Source: an uncultured Desulfuromonadales bacterium (lineage in GTDB: Bacteria > Desulfobacterota > Desulfuromonadia > Desulfuromonadales > Geopsychrobacteraceae). From it: DNA of 36,931 nt. The stretch covers positions 1 to 36,931 of the forward strand of contig CAMYNC010000014.1 of NCBI GenBank assembly GCA_947259685.1. The letters are read 5' to 3'. This document shows, piece by piece, positions 15,373 through 23,909 of the stretch (the first letter of the stretch is position 1; every line of letters starts with the position of its first letter). The notes under the pieces were generated by a model. The model worked only from the letters and a program-made list of their open reading frames with translations. It ran no database searches and was not told the origin of the DNA. Position numbers and translations under genes: made by a program.

Positions 15373-17760
15373 TCAATTCCGTAGCGCCTTGCCTTTTTTC
15401 AACATGTGCTGAATCCGCTCTGCGGTCTTGCGGTTGCCACAGAGCTTGAGGAACGCTTCGCGCTCCAACTGCAGCAGGTAACTTTCAGAAATCGCGGTGC
15501 CGGCCGGCAGGTCGCCGCCGCAGATCACATCGGCAATAATCCCGGCAATCTGTTTTTCATATTCGGTGATATAGCCCCCCTGGTGCATATTCCACAGGCT
15601 GCTCTTCAAACTGGCGGCGATACTGCGACCCGGTGCCGGCAGGTTTTCCACTGGCTGCGGCGGCCGGTAGTTGCTCGCCAGGGCCAAGACCTTCTGCTTG
15701 GCATCGCTGAGCAGCCGATCGAGGTCCATACTGATGCTGTCGCCGGGGCGCATGTAGTTCAGGTCATACAGCTCGGCCGCGCCCATCGAGACAGTCGCCA
15801 TGCCGATCTGTTTGAAATATTTGAAGATAAAGGGGGTCGGGTCGATTTCGTACTGCTGCGCCAGTGCGACGGCGCGCAGGCACATCTCTTTGGTGCCGCC
15901 GCCGGCCGGCAGGATGCCGACACCGATTTCCACCAGCCCCATGTAGGTTTCGGCGTAGGCGTTGATGGCCGCCGCGTGCAGGGAGAATTCGCAGCCACCG
16001 CCGAGGGCCATGCCGAAGGGCGCGGAGACTACCGGAACTTTGGCGTATTTTATCGCCATGGTCGCTTTCTGGAAGGCCCGCACCATCAGCTCGATGTCGT
16101 CATAGGCGCCTTCGGCGAGAGCGGTGGCGAGCAGCATCAGGTTGGCGCCGACCGAAAAGTTGACCCCCTGGTTGCCGATCACCAGCCCGACCCCATCAGT
16201 TTCTGCCCGTTTAATCGCCTGGTGGGTCATCGACAGGATATCGCCGCTGATGGTGTTCATCTTCGAATGAAATTCAAAGTTGAACACCCCGTCGCCCAGA
16301 TCGACCAGCGAAGCGCTGCGGTTCTTTGTGACCACTCCGCCCGATTTCTTCAGAATCTGCAGGTTGATCTGTCCAGACTTGAGCGGATAGGGGAGATATT
16401 GCTTGCTCTGCAGGTCGAAATATTCCTTCTGGCCCTTGTCGTTGAAGCGATAGAAGCGTTCGACGCCATGCAATTTTTCCGGTACCTTGACGCCGTCCTG
16501 CTCCGCCCGTTTGACGAACTCGGCGACGCCGATGGCATCGAGCATCTCGAAGGGGCCGATCTCCCAGTTGAAGCCCCATTTCATGGCGTTGTCGACATTG
16601 ACCACATCATCGGCGATCTCGGGGATCCGGTTGACCGTGTAGATCAGGGTGTCACGCAGAGTCTTCCAGGCATACTCGGCGGCCTTATCCTGCCCCTCGA
16701 CGACCATTTTTACTTTCTGCGCCGGATCGTCGACCATTTTCACTGCGCTCAAAGAGGCGAACTTCGGCTTTGCCAGTGGTTTGAAGTCGCCGCTTTGATA
16801 GTCGAAATAGAAGATCTGCCGCTGGCCGTCGATCAGCTCTTTTTTATAAAAGCCGGCCTTACTCTTGTTGCCGAGCAGGCCGTTGTCGACCATTTTTTGC
16901 ATAAACTCTGGAACCTTGAACACCTCCCGCTCTTCGTCTTCGCGCAGCAGTTCATAGGAATTATTTCCGACATGGATCAGGGTGTCGATGCCGACCAGAT
17001 CTGCGGTGCGAAAAGCCGCTGATTTGGGCCGGGCGGTGGCCGGGCCGGCGATGGCGTCGACCTCTTCGACGCTCAGTCCCATCGCCAGCATATGCTCGAT
17101 CCCCTTGTAAATGGCATAGACGCCGATCCGGTTGGCGATGAAATTGGGAGTGTCCTTAGCGTAAACGATCCCCTTGCCGAGCCGGCGGCTGATAAATTCA
17201 GCCATTTCGGCCACCACTGCGGTATCGGTCTGCTGGCAGGGAACGATCTCCAGCAGGCGCATGTAGCGCGGCGGGTTGAAAAAGTGGCTGACGAGAAAGT
17301 TCCGTCGCAGGTTCGCCGGCAGTGCCTCGGCCATGGCGTTGATCGACAAACCGCTGGTATTGGAAGTGAGCACCGCGCCCGGTTTTATATGCGGGGCGAT
17401 TTTCTTCAGCAGTTCCAACTTGATTGGCAGATGTTCGATGACGACTTCAACCACCCAGTCGCAAGTTTCTAGCTGTGCCAGATCATCTTCGAAATTACCG
17501 ATAGTGATCTGCGCGGCATACTCTTTTAGGTAGAGTGGCGCCGGTTTCATTTTCAGCAGTCCCTGTAGGCCGGCTGTGGCAATCCGGTTGCGTACTTGCG
17601 GACTCTTCAGGGTCAGCCCCTTGGCCTGTTCCTCGGCGCTGGGCTGTTTGGGAATGATATCGAGCAGCAGCACCTGGAGCCCGGCGTTTGCCAGATGTGC
17701 GGCGATGGTTGCGCCCATGACGCCAGCGCCGAGTACGGCGACGCGATTGATTTGCCTCAT
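15373..17760 (-). CDS. fadN: 3-hydroxyacyl-CoA dehydrogenase / enoyl-CoA hydratase (FadN-type)
   Basis: This 795-residue bifunctional beta-oxidation enzyme has domains in the FadN order: NAD-dependent 3-hydroxyacyl-CoA dehydrogenase first (GAGVMG at 11-16; [17 protein letters not shown] near 160-176; C-terminal HAD domain to about 400), then a crotonase-type domain (about 480-680, with the oxyanion-hole segments VNFSVGANL and [14 protein letters not shown]). FadB and FadJ have the opposite order, so this is the Bacillus FadN type, and its length matches. It is the first gene of the fadN-fadA-fadE unit and is preceded by about 395 bp of non-coding DNA shared with the divergent monohaem gene, so the operon promoter should lie there. 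Confidence 0.93.
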   Translation of the reverse strand: MRQINRVAVLGAGVMGATIAAHLANAGLQVLLLDIIPKQPSAEEQAKGLTLKSPQVRNRIATAGLQGLLKMKPAPLYLKEYAAQITIGNFEDDLAQLETCDWVVEVVIEHLPIKLELLKKIAPHIKPGAVLTSNTSGLSINAMAEALPANLRRNFLVSHFFNPPRYMRLLEIVPCQQTDTAVVAEMAEFISRRLGKGIVYAKDTPNFIANRIGVYAIYKGIEHMLAMGLSVEEVDAIAGPATARPKSAAFRTADLVGIDTLIHVGNNSYELLREDEEREVFKVPEFMQKMVDNGLLGNKSKAGFYKKELIDGQRQIFYFDYQSGDFKPLAKPKFASLSAVKMVDDPAQKVKMVVEGQDKAAEYAWKTLRDTLIYTVNRIPEIADDVVNVDNAMKWGFNWEIGPFEMLDAIGVAEFVKRAEQDGVKVPEKLHGVERFYRFNDKGQKEYFDLQSKQYLPYPLKSGQINLQILKKSGGVVTKNRSASLVDLGDGVFNFEFHSKMNTISGDILSMTHQAIKRAETDGVGLVIGNQGVNFSVGANLMLLATALAEGAYDDIELMVRAFQKATMAIKYAKVPVVSAPFGMALGGGCEFSLHAAAINAYAETYMGLVEIGVGILPAGGGTKEMCLRAVALAQQYEIDPTPFIFKYFKQIGMATVSMGAAELYDLNYMRPGDSISMDLDRLLSDAKQKVLALASNYRPPQPVENLPAPGRSIAASLKSSLWNMHQGGYITEYEKQIAGIIADVICGGDLPAGTAISESYLLQLEREAFLKLCGNRKTAERIQHMLKKGKALRN

Positions 17761-18155
17761 CTTTGATCCTCCGTCTCTGCTAAGTGTTCAAGAGGTGTAC
17801 GGCAAGTATAGATGAGCAGAGCAAAATGGCAGCAGTTGCTGGCTGAATGTTCTGCTGATTTTTATATCTTCCCCTTAAGCTTATTTACTTTTACGTTCAC
17901 GTCAATCGGTTGGGAAGGATTTTCGCCCCGGCGGGATGGATGGCAAACAACCCTCTGTCCCGTAACCAGCAAGCCAAGCGCTGAATAGCATATATAACCT
18001 CCGCAGACTTGCTTCCTCATGAGAACCTGATAGATATGAGTAATGTAAACAATTAAATTGAACTTTCTTCTGGATAGCCGAGATTCCGGGACGATTTAAT
18101 TCCGGGCAGCCGGGGTGCAGAGGGTGGCCGGTTCATGTAGCAGGGGGAGGACAGA
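17761..18155. other. Divergent promoter region between fadN and the monohaem protein gene
   Basis: No gene is visible. The region must hold the fad operon promoter (minus strand) and the promoter of the small cytochrome gene (plus strand). A TATACT on the minus strand (near 17807-17812) is a possible -10 box but has no good -35 partner. I found no clear FadR-type palindrome. Confidence 0.4.
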
Positions 18156-18710
18156 ATGCGCTTAACGACACAGCTGGTTTTATTGACTGCTTGTTTGCTC
18201 GGTTTGCCTGCTACGGCGAAAACGGCGGAGTTTACTGCCGGGGATAATCCACCCCGAGCGGTATCCCTGCGAATAGTTGCGTACCAAAAGCTGATCGCAA
18301 ACAAGCATGCAAGCTATCAGCAACAGCGATTGGCGCAGTTACAACAGTTGCGGGAGAGGGTGCAACAGTCTGGGATGGACGGATTTTCCGGGGCGCGCCC
18401 CGAAGATACTGCCTGGGCCTTAGCTGTTATTCATGACCGGCAAGCGATGCAAGAGATCCAAACTTCTTTTCAACAGGGGTGGCAGGATCTTTCCGACCTG
18501 GAGGACCTGTTCCAGGACGCCAGTCCGCAAATGCCAGCGGCTTCTTTTTTTATGCAGCGGGATTCATTCCGCAGGATCCCGAGCGAGCGTTCCACGATCC
18601 GCTTGGCCATGACCGCGCAGGGTCCCAAAATCGCTGCGGTGACGGCACTGAATTCCGCTGGTATGGCGATTCAATCTGAGGTCGGATGTGTCGGTTGTCA
18701 TCGGAAATGA
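18156..18710 (+). CDS. Periplasmic protein with a single C-terminal c-type haem motif
   Basis: This 184-residue protein belongs to no family I recognise. A Sec signal peptide (MRLTTQLVLLTACLLGLPATAKTA) is followed by a Gln-rich helical region (about 55-75, YQQQRLAQLQQLRERVQQ) and a single haem-binding motif CVGCH at 178-182, only two residues before the stop. The position of the haem at the extreme C-terminus is unusual. The middle contains RDSFRRIPSERSTIRLAM, and the fold before the haem (GPKIAAVTALNSAGMAIQSEVGC) resembles the end of DUF3365/Tll0287-like haem domains, where a small-residue-rich segment leads into CxxCH; this is only a hint. A purine-rich ribosome site (GGGGGAGGACAG) precedes the ATG. 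It is divergent from the fad operon, with a repeat element behind it. Confidence 0.7.
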   Translation: MRLTTQLVLLTACLLGLPATAKTAEFTAGDNPPRAVSLRIVAYQKLIANKHASYQQQRLAQLQQLRERVQQSGMDGFSGARPEDTAWALAVIHDRQAMQEIQTSFQQGWQDLSDLEDLFQDASPQMPAASFFMQRDSFRRIPSERSTIRLAMTAQGPKIAAVTALNSAGMAIQSEVGCVGCHRK

Positions 18711-18797
18711 GAATCTTCATCTGGTGCTCGTCAGATGGTTCTACGGTTGAGTCGCAAGTGAAAAGATCCTCTGATTAGAATAAATCTTCCACTGGAT

Positions 18798-18900
18798 CCT
18801 TCTCCCTGAGGGAGAAGGTGGCCGGAGGCCGGATGAGGGGGCATAGCTGGCAATTGCCACGACGTTCCCCCTCACCATGGGATATGAGGGTCTGGTTTGG
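18798..18900. repeat. Extragenic palindromic repeat between the monohaem gene and fadL
   Basis: A 9-bp perfect stem (CCTTCTCCC-TGA-GGGAGAAGG, 18798-18818) is followed by a GGCC-GGA-GGCC mini-hairpin, a GATGAGGGGG block and a later CCCCCTCACC block (about 18865-18875) complementary to it. Repeats of the type CTCTCCCTGAGGGAGAGGGTGGCC...GGGTGAGGG are common in proteobacteria (from memory). It may also act as a shared terminator between the convergent genes. Confidence 0.6.
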
Positions 18901-18907
18901 TCGTGGC

Positions 18908-20233
18908 TTAAAATCTATAACTGATCTGGGCGCTGAGGATATCGACAGAATTATCGTATTCGCCGGCCAGTGAGCCGAGTTTGGGATTCTCGGCCAGGCT
19001 TTTGTCCAGGTCGGAATCGGAGATAAACAGGTGGGCGTAGCCGAAATCCATCATCAGCTGTTGACTGAAGGCATAGCCCGCGCCAAGCGCCACCCAGTAG
19101 CGGTCTTCACCAGGAATCCTTGGGGTGCGATATTTGGCATTGGGGATCGGCGTTTCATCGAAGGCCAGCCCGCAGCGCAGGGTCAGAGCTGCTGAATAGA
19201 AGTAGCTGGCGCCGACTGAAGCCCGCCAGCTGTCATCCCAGTTCTCTTCTGTTGTGCTCGAAGTGCTGCCGCCGATTCCGTTTCCCTCAAAGTTCAAAGT
19301 CAACTCATCGAATGAGCTCCAGCCAGTCCAGGTGACATCCCCCATCAGGGCCCACTTGTCATTGAGCTGGTGATAGATGCTCAATGAAGCGGTGGCCGGC
19401 AGGGTGATTTTGCCATTGACCCCTTGGTAGGAAAATAGCGCCTCGGCCACTGGGTTGCCGGAAAAAGCGTCCGGGAGTCGGGTTTTGGTCTTGCCTGTTA
19501 ATTTATGTTTGATTTCCGAACGGTAGGCAAATCCGAGGCGGGTTTGCGGGGTGAATTCGTAGAGCAGGCCGAAATTGATCCCCAGAGACCAGTCGTCCGC
19601 ATCATTTTTTACAAACACGTCGGTTGCGCTGCTGCTGAATGCTGAACCGGCCAGCGCCCGAGCATCGACCATGCTGGAGAGGGTGGCATCGATGTACTGA
19701 ATATTAAGGCCGAAGCCGGCACTGAACTTGTCATTGAAGCGATGAGCGACCGCGGGGTTGATGTTGATGGCGGTGACCGAAGATTCTACGGCGTGGTAGC
19801 GGCCGATCCAGCTGCGAGAGTAGTCCGTCGAGAGTGCGAAAGGTGCGTTAATGCCCAGCCCGATGGCCCAGCTTTCGTTCAGTCGGTTCAGGTAATAAAG
19901 GTTGGGGATCACCCCGGCTTCGCCAGCATCGCCAGCATTGCCGCCGGTGATCGGGTTTCCCGAAGAATTCTCTGCACCTTTAGCCTTGAACTTGGCAGAA
20001 GGGATAATCAGGTGGGCCGCTCCGACCAGCTGTTGCCCCTCATGGCGCAGCATTCCGGCGGGGTTGTAGAAGATGGTCGAGGCGTCTTCGGCGCTGGCCG
20101 AGCCGCCGGCATAGGCATTGCCGAGCCCGGGGACCGATTGTTCGATAATTGCAAAGCCTGCCGCGCATGCCGAGCTTGCCAGTCCCGCTAGCAGCAGAAC
20201 TGCGGTGATAACAGAACCCAACTGTAGATACAT
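18908..20233 (-). CDS. fadL: FadL/OmpP1/TodX-family outer-membrane fatty-acid transporter
   Basis: This 441-residue outer-membrane beta-barrel takes up long-chain fatty acids or other hydrophobic compounds. The signal peptide ends near residue 25 (SACAA). The mature protein starts GFAIIEQSVPGLGNAYAGG and carries the NPAG hatch motif (IFYNPAGM near 57), both diagnostic of FadL proteins. The rest alternates beta strands and ends with a C-terminal aromatic (QISYRF), as outer-membrane barrels do. Length is normal. It is transcribed on its own from the minus strand, upstream of and in the same direction as the fad operon but separated from it by the plus-strand monohaem gene. This supports long-chain fatty acids as the substrate of the cluster. 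Confidence 0.93.
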   Translation of the reverse strand: MYLQLGSVITAVLLLAGLASSACAAGFAIIEQSVPGLGNAYAGGSASAEDASTIFYNPAGMLRHEGQQLVGAAHLIIPSAKFKAKGAENSSGNPITGGNAGDAGEAGVIPNLYYLNRLNESWAIGLGINAPFALSTDYSRSWIGRYHAVESSVTAININPAVAHRFNDKFSAGFGLNIQYIDATLSSMVDARALAGSAFSSSATDVFVKNDADDWSLGINFGLLYEFTPQTRLGFAYRSEIKHKLTGKTKTRLPDAFSGNPVAEALFSYQGVNGKITLPATASLSIYHQLNDKWALMGDVTWTGWSSFDELTLNFEGNGIGGSTSSTTEENWDDSWRASVGASYFYSAALTLRCGLAFDETPIPNAKYRTPRIPGEDRYWVALGAGYAFSQQLMMDFGYAHLFISDSDLDKSLAENPKLGSLAGEYDNSVDILSAQISYRF

Positions 20234-20438
20234 AACCCTCTCCTTTGACCGGGGCCGAATGGCCCAGCGCTAAATACTCATCAACTATGTGGGATTTGGG
20301 TGGCCGGCGACGCACAGTTTACGGGAAAACTGAATGGAACGACATTATATAATTTCTTAAGCGCGTGTTCAGGACATTGTAACGAACTTATTCCATTAAT
20401 CCAGCGGTAATTTCCCAAAGTCAAAGCCGGCTGCTTTC

Positions 20439-20465
20439 TTGACAGTGGCCAGCGGCTGTGATAAC
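20439..20465 (+). promoter_or_regulatory. Possible sigma-70 promoter of hemL
   Basis: A perfect TTGACA (20439-20444) is followed after 15 bp by GATAAC (20460-20465), or after 17 bp by TAACGA. It lies about 75 bp before hemL. The -10 match is only fair. Confidence 0.4.
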
Positions 20466-20539
20466 GAAGGCGGACTGTTCTTGCCGCGTAGGCTCTGCAA
20501 GGCTGCTTATCCAACCCATCAACATCTTCAGGGGGTGTT

Positions 20540-21823
20540 ATGAAGCATCAGAAATCCGAAGTATTGTTTAATAAGGCCAAGACCGTCATCCCGGGGGGCG
20601 TGAACAGCCCGGTGCGGGCCTTTAAATCGGTCGGCTGCAACCCGATCTTTATCGAGAAGGCCGCCGGCAGCAAGATTTATGATGCCGATGGCAATGAATA
20701 TATCGACTATGTCGGTTCCTGGGGACCGATGATCCTTGGCCACTGCCACCCGAAGGTGGTCGAAGCGATCCAGAAAACAGCGGCCACTGGTGCTTCTTTC
20801 GGTGCGCCGACCGCGCGCGAGACCGAGCTGGCCGAGCTGGTCTGTGAAGCCTATCCGAATATCGAAAAGGTGCGGATGGTCTCTTCCGGTACTGAGGCGA
20901 CCATGAGCGCGATCCGTTTGGCACGCGGCTATACCGGTCGCGACAAGATTCTTAAATTCGATGGCTGCTACCATGGCCATGCCGATAGTTTGCTGGTCAA
21001 GGCAGGCAGTGGGTTGGCGACCTTCGGGGTGCCGACCTCGCCTGGGGTGCCGGCCGATTTCGCTAAATACACCTTGACCGCCACCTACAATGATCTGGCT
21101 GAAGTCAAACGGATGATTGCGGCCAACCAAGATGAGATTGCCTGTATCATTCTTGAGCCGATTGCCGGTAATATGGGCTGTGTGCCACCGGCTACCGGCT
21201 TCCTCGAGGGGCTGCGTGAACTCTGCAGTGCTGAAGGAATCCTGCTGATTATCGATGAAGTCATGACCGGGTTCCGGGTCGCTTTTGGCGGTGCCCAGGA
21301 GCGCTTCAAGGTGCAAGGCGATCTGGTCTGTCTCGGTAAGATCATCGGCGGCGGCTTGCCGGTCGGTGCCTTCGGCGGCAAACAGGAGGTCATGGATTCC
21401 CTTTCTCCGGAGGGCGGCGTCTATCAGGCCGGAACCCTGTCGGGGAACCCGCTGGCGATGAGTGCCGGGATTGCCACCCTGGCACTGCTCAAGCAAGAGG
21501 GCTTCTACCAGCAGCTTGAAGAAAAGAGCGCCTATCTGGAAAAGGGCCTGCTGCAGGTTGCCAGAAGCAGCTCACAGGCGACCTGCTGGCAGCGGGTCGG
21601 GGGCATGTTCTGCACCTATTTTCAGAGCGGACCGGTGAATTCATTTGCGGATGCTGCCAACAGCGACACCGAAACCTTTGGTAAGTTCTTCCGCAACATG
21701 CTTGAGCAGGGTATCAATCTGGCGCCTTCACAGTTCGAGGCTGGCTTTATGAGCATTGCCCATTCGACCGAGGATCTCGATAAAACTATCGAGGCAGCTG
21801 AGAAGTCGTTTGCTGTTCTGTAG
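20540..21823 (+). CDS. hemL: Glutamate-1-semialdehyde 2,1-aminomutase
   Basis: HemL converts glutamate-1-semialdehyde to 5-aminolevulinate with PLP, in the C5 pathway of haem synthesis (EC 5.4.3.8). The 427-residue protein is full length. PLP-site residues are visible: Asp239 ([12 protein letters not shown]) and the Schiff-base Lys267 ([17 protein letters not shown]), as is the [15 protein letters not shown] phosphate-binding segment at 115-129. The opening [15 protein letters not shown] is typical of the family. An AGGGGGTG ribosome site lies 6 nt before ATG 20540. It precedes the F0 ATP-synthase operon but is separated from it by about 130 bp with its own likely promoter. An ample haem supply fits the many cytochromes in the window. 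Confidence 0.97.
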   Translation: MKHQKSEVLFNKAKTVIPGGVNSPVRAFKSVGCNPIFIEKAAGSKIYDADGNEYIDYVGSWGPMILGHCHPKVVEAIQKTAATGASFGAPTARETELAELVCEAYPNIEKVRMVSSGTEATMSAIRLARGYTGRDKILKFDGCYHGHADSLLVKAGSGLATFGVPTSPGVPADFAKYTLTATYNDLAEVKRMIAANQDEIACIILEPIAGNMGCVPPATGFLEGLRELCSAEGILLIIDEVMTGFRVAFGGAQERFKVQGDLVCLGKIIGGGLPVGAFGGKQEVMDSLSPEGGVYQAGTLSGNPLAMSAGIATLALLKQEGFYQQLEEKSAYLEKGLLQVARSSSQATCWQRVGGMFCTYFQSGPVNSFADAANSDTETFGKFFRNMLEQGINLAPSQFEAGFMSIAHSTEDLDKTIEAAEKSFAVL

Positions 21824-21883
21824 TTAGCGAAATTCTTCCCCCGCGGCCTGTGTTGCAGGCGTTGCAAAGCCGGCAGTTTGCGG

Positions 21884-21912
21884 TTGACTTCGCAGGGGTG
21901 CTGTGGTATTTA
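21884..21912 (+). promoter_or_regulatory. Possible sigma-70 promoter of the F0 operon
   Basis: TTGACT (21884-21889), a 17-bp spacer and TATTTA (21907-21912) lie about 45 bp before atpZ. The -35 box and spacing are good, the -10 box moderate. Two direct GTTGCA copies (21852-21857 and 21861-21866) sit just upstream but do not form the dyad seen elsewhere in the window. Confidence 0.45.
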
Positions 21913-21955
21913 AACTCCGCTTTTACGGCAGATTGTATGCTGTATCCAGAGAATA

Positions 21956-22219
21956 ATGGCTGAAGACAACCGTCAAATATTCAGGTCCCTCGGGTTCCTA
22001 TCGAGTGTCGGCATCACCATGGTCGCGGCGACCTTTATCGGTCTGGCGATGGGCTATTATCTCGATAAGTGGCTCGGTACCGAGCCTTGGTTGACGTTGA
22101 TCTTTCTGTTGTTGGGGATTGTTGCCGGGTTCCGCAATATTTATATTATGACCTCGCGCGAATTGCGAAGACAGCAACAGAACGAAGAGGCAGAGGCGGA
22201 TAAGTCGAGTGACAAATAA
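21956..22219 (+). CDS. atpZ: AtpZ/AtpI-family ATP synthase accessory membrane protein
   Basis: This 87-residue protein of the AtpZ/AtpI family has two predicted transmembrane helices (about 14-36 and 46-66) connected by the short loop DKWLGTEPW, and a highly charged C-terminus. The GxxxGxxLDxxxGTxPW pattern is diagnostic. These small proteins precede F0 genes and have been connected with ring assembly or with Mg2+/Ca2+ transport; the exact role is unsettled. It is the first gene of a four-gene F0 operon and overlaps the next gene by 11 bp. Confidence 0.88.
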   Translation: MAEDNRQIFRSLGFLSSVGITMVAATFIGLAMGYYLDKWLGTEPWLTLIFLLLGIVAGFRNIYIMTSRELRRQQQNEEAEADKSSDK

Positions 22220-22574
22220 GGATGACCAACTGCTGGTGGAAATGGCCCGGCGCAATTGGTACATTCTGGCTCTTCTGGTTTTAGCAAGTCTGCTTTGGCG
22301 TTCGATCGCCGTGACTCAAGGTGTTCTGGCTGGTGGGCTGGTCGCGATTATTGCTTACGGCTGGCTCTACCGGTCTTTGGTAAAGGCTTTAGCTAACCCC
22401 GATAAGCGTGCCGCGCGGGGTTTTCAAATGACATACTTTGTAAGGCTGGCGGCGGTGGCTGCAGCGTTATTCCTGCTGATCGCAAAAGGGGGAGTTCACC
22501 CGGTTGCTCTTTCAGTTGGATTGTCAGTGGTCGTGATTAATATATTCTGGGCTACGTTTAGGCGCCTGTTTTAA
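22209..22574 (+). CDS. atpI: ATP synthase subunit I-like protein
   Basis: This is a 121-residue membrane protein with four predicted helices (about 17-34, 36-54, 75-92 and 96-115). It starts at GTG 22209, overlapping atpZ by 11 bp; an ATG at 22242 is possible but would shorten the conserved N-terminus. AtpI-type proteins act as chaperones for assembly of the c-ring in several bacteria, which fits its place directly before atpB. Sequence conservation in the family is low, so the call rests mainly on topology and on the gene order atpZ-atpI-atpB-atpE. Confidence 0.78.
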   Translation: MTNKDDQLLVEMARRNWYILALLVLASLLWRSIAVTQGVLAGGLVAIIAYGWLYRSLVKALANPDKRAARGFQMTYFVRLAAVAAALFLLIAKGGVHPVALSVGLSVVVINIFWATFRRLF

Positions 22575-22588
22575 AGGAGACGATTTTT

Positions 22589-23293
22589 ATGGTCCATCCC
22601 TTTTTGATTCTTGACTGGATAGCGCAGCAGCTTCATCTTGATGCTCTTATCGGTGGCCTCAATAACCCAGATAGTCTCAAGGCGGCGCTCTATGCTTTTC
22701 TGGTTAGTGCGATTCTGATTGTGGTTGCCTTTATCGCCACCCGCTCCATCTCTCTGGTTCCGACCGGAGCGCAAAATTTCATGGAGACGATCGTCACTGG
22801 AGTAGAGGGCCTGATCGAGTCGACCATGGGTGAAGAGGGAAAGGCTTACTTTCCTCTGCTCGCGACTTTCGCGATGTTTATCCTCGTCTCCAACCTGATT
22901 GCCTTGGTTCCTGGCCTCTACCCGCCGACCGCTTGTGTGAATACCAATGCGGCACTGGCTTTGACGGTTTTCGTCATGACCCATGTGATCGGAGCCAAAA
23001 AGCACGGCGCGGCTTACTTCAAGCATTTCATGGGGCCGATCTGGTGGTTGGCGCCGCTGATTTTTGTTATTGAGCTTATCGGTCACATTGCCCGGCCACT
23101 CTCCCTCACCTTGCGTTTGTTCGGTAATATGTGGGGCCATGAAATTGTACTGATGATCTTCATTATGCTGGTACCGTTCTTTGTGCCGGTTCCGATGATG
23201 CTGATGGGTGTGCTGGTCGCCTTTATCCAGACCTTCGTTTTCACCTTGCTGGCGATGATCTACATAGCCGGGGCGCTGGAAGAAGCTCACTAA
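22589..23293 (+). CDS. atpB: F0F1 ATP synthase subunit a
   Basis: Subunit a forms the ion half-channels next to the c-ring. The 234-residue protein has 5-6 membrane helices and the essential stator arginine Arg176 in [17 protein letters not shown], the most conserved stretch of the family. The segments [15 protein letters not shown] and [13 protein letters not shown] are also typical. A GGAGA ribosome site precedes ATG 22589, 14 bp after atpI. The F1 genes are not adjacent: after atpE there is a terminator and an unrelated gene, so the ATP synthase is split into separate operons, as in Geobacter-type genomes. Confidence 0.95.
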   Translation: MVHPFLILDWIAQQLHLDALIGGLNNPDSLKAALYAFLVSAILIVVAFIATRSISLVPTGAQNFMETIVTGVEGLIESTMGEEGKAYFPLLATFAMFILVSNLIALVPGLYPPTACVNTNAALALTVFVMTHVIGAKKHGAAYFKHFMGPIWWLAPLIFVIELIGHIARPLSLTLRLFGNMWGHEIVLMIFIMLVPFFVPVPMMLMGVLVAFIQTFVFTLLAMIYIAGALEEAH

Positions 23294-23331
23294 ATTACGT
23301 TATTTACTTTTCGCAAGGGCGAAGAGTTAAG

Positions 23332-23348
23332 TCCTATAGAATATAGGA
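23332..23348 (+). other. Small intercistronic hairpin before atpE
   Basis: TCCTATA-GAA-TATAGGA forms a 7-bp stem with a 3-nt loop, 34 bp before the atpE start and upstream of its GAAGGAG ribosome site. It lies in an AU-rich 89-bp gap. It could protect or help translate the atpE message, since subunit c is needed in many copies; this is inferred. Confidence 0.4.
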
Positions 23349-23382
23349 ACAATCCAACACAGGAAAAAGAAGGAGTAAGGCA

Positions 23383-23649
23383 ATGGAATTTTTCGCATGG
23401 TGTATGATCGCTGCTGGTTTCGGTATGGCAATCGGTTCTTTCGGTACTGGTCTCGGTCAGGGTCTGGCTATCAAGTCGGCTGTTGAAGGTGTTGCTCGCA
23501 ACCCAGGCGCTTCCGGTAAAATCATGACCACCATGATGGTTGGTCTGGCGATGATCGAGTCCCTGGCCATCTACGTTTTCGTTGTGTCCATGATCATCCT
23601 TTTCGCCAACCCCTTCACCGACCAGGTGATGCAGCTTCTGGCGAAGTAA
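23383..23649 (+). CDS. atpE: F0F1 ATP synthase subunit c
   Basis: Subunit c forms the rotating membrane ring. The 88-residue hairpin protein has helix 1 (about 5-33, with GSFGTGLGQGLA), a polar loop (VARNPGASGK) and helix 2 (47-78) with the ion-carrying Glu59. Around it lie Gln26, Ser60 and Tyr64, the positions equivalent to Gln32, Ser66 and Tyr70 in the Na+-binding ring of Ilyobacter tartaricus, while Thr67 of that protein is Leu61 here. Na+ or H+ coupling therefore cannot be assumed. A strong GAAGGAG ribosome site and a terminator directly behind the gene complete the F0 operon. Confidence 0.96.
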   Translation: MEFFAWCMIAAGFGMAIGSFGTGLGQGLAIKSAVEGVARNPGASGKIMTTMMVGLAMIESLAIYVFVVSMIILFANPFTDQVMQLLAK

Positions 23650-23670
23650 TCGACTTTTTAAAGTTGATTT

Positions 23671-23707
23671 AAAAAAGGGCGAGCCCATTCGGGTTCGCCC
23701 TTTTTTT
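23671..23707 (+). terminator. Rho-independent terminator of the F0 operon
   Basis: AAAAAAGGGCGAGCCC pairs with GGGTTCGCCCTTTTTT across an ATTC loop (one G-T wobble) and is followed by seven T residues. It starts 22 bp after the atpE stop. Confidence 0.9.
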
Positions 23708-23853
23708 ATTTATTGTTTGACTGAAGAAATGTTGCATTGTCAATAGTTGTGGTTGCTCTGAATGGCTCTATAGGTGCCGATAACGCCTGAAAAATAAAGA
23801 AATAATCACCCTGATGATTGCTTCGTCGTCCGAATCGCGGTAGTATTCCAATT

Positions 23854-23880
23854 GTTGCAAATGCAATGTTTCTGTTGCAT
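23854..23880 (+). promoter_or_regulatory. GTTGCA/TGCAAC operator upstream of the sigma-54 activator gene
   Basis: The dyad GTTGCA-AA-TGCAAT (23854-23867, one mismatch to the perfect dyad at 26787) is followed six bases later by a half-site GTTGCAT (23874-23880). Another half-site lies at 23731-23737. The same motif occurs before two other transcription units in this window, so autoregulation by the encoded activator is likely. Confidence 0.6.
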
Positions 23881-23909
23881 TAGCTAAACTCTCTTTTTGG
23901 AGGTGGGCG

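Noticed and set aside
15406..17022. 538-codon open frame opposite fadN
   Set aside because: Antisense shadow of fadN without domain features; low-complexity His/Gln-rich translation is typical of such shadows.
21852..21866. Two direct GTTGCA copies before atpZ as part of the GTTGCA regulon
   Set aside because: They are direct repeats without the inverted TGCAAC partner, and a housekeeping F0 operon is an unlikely member.
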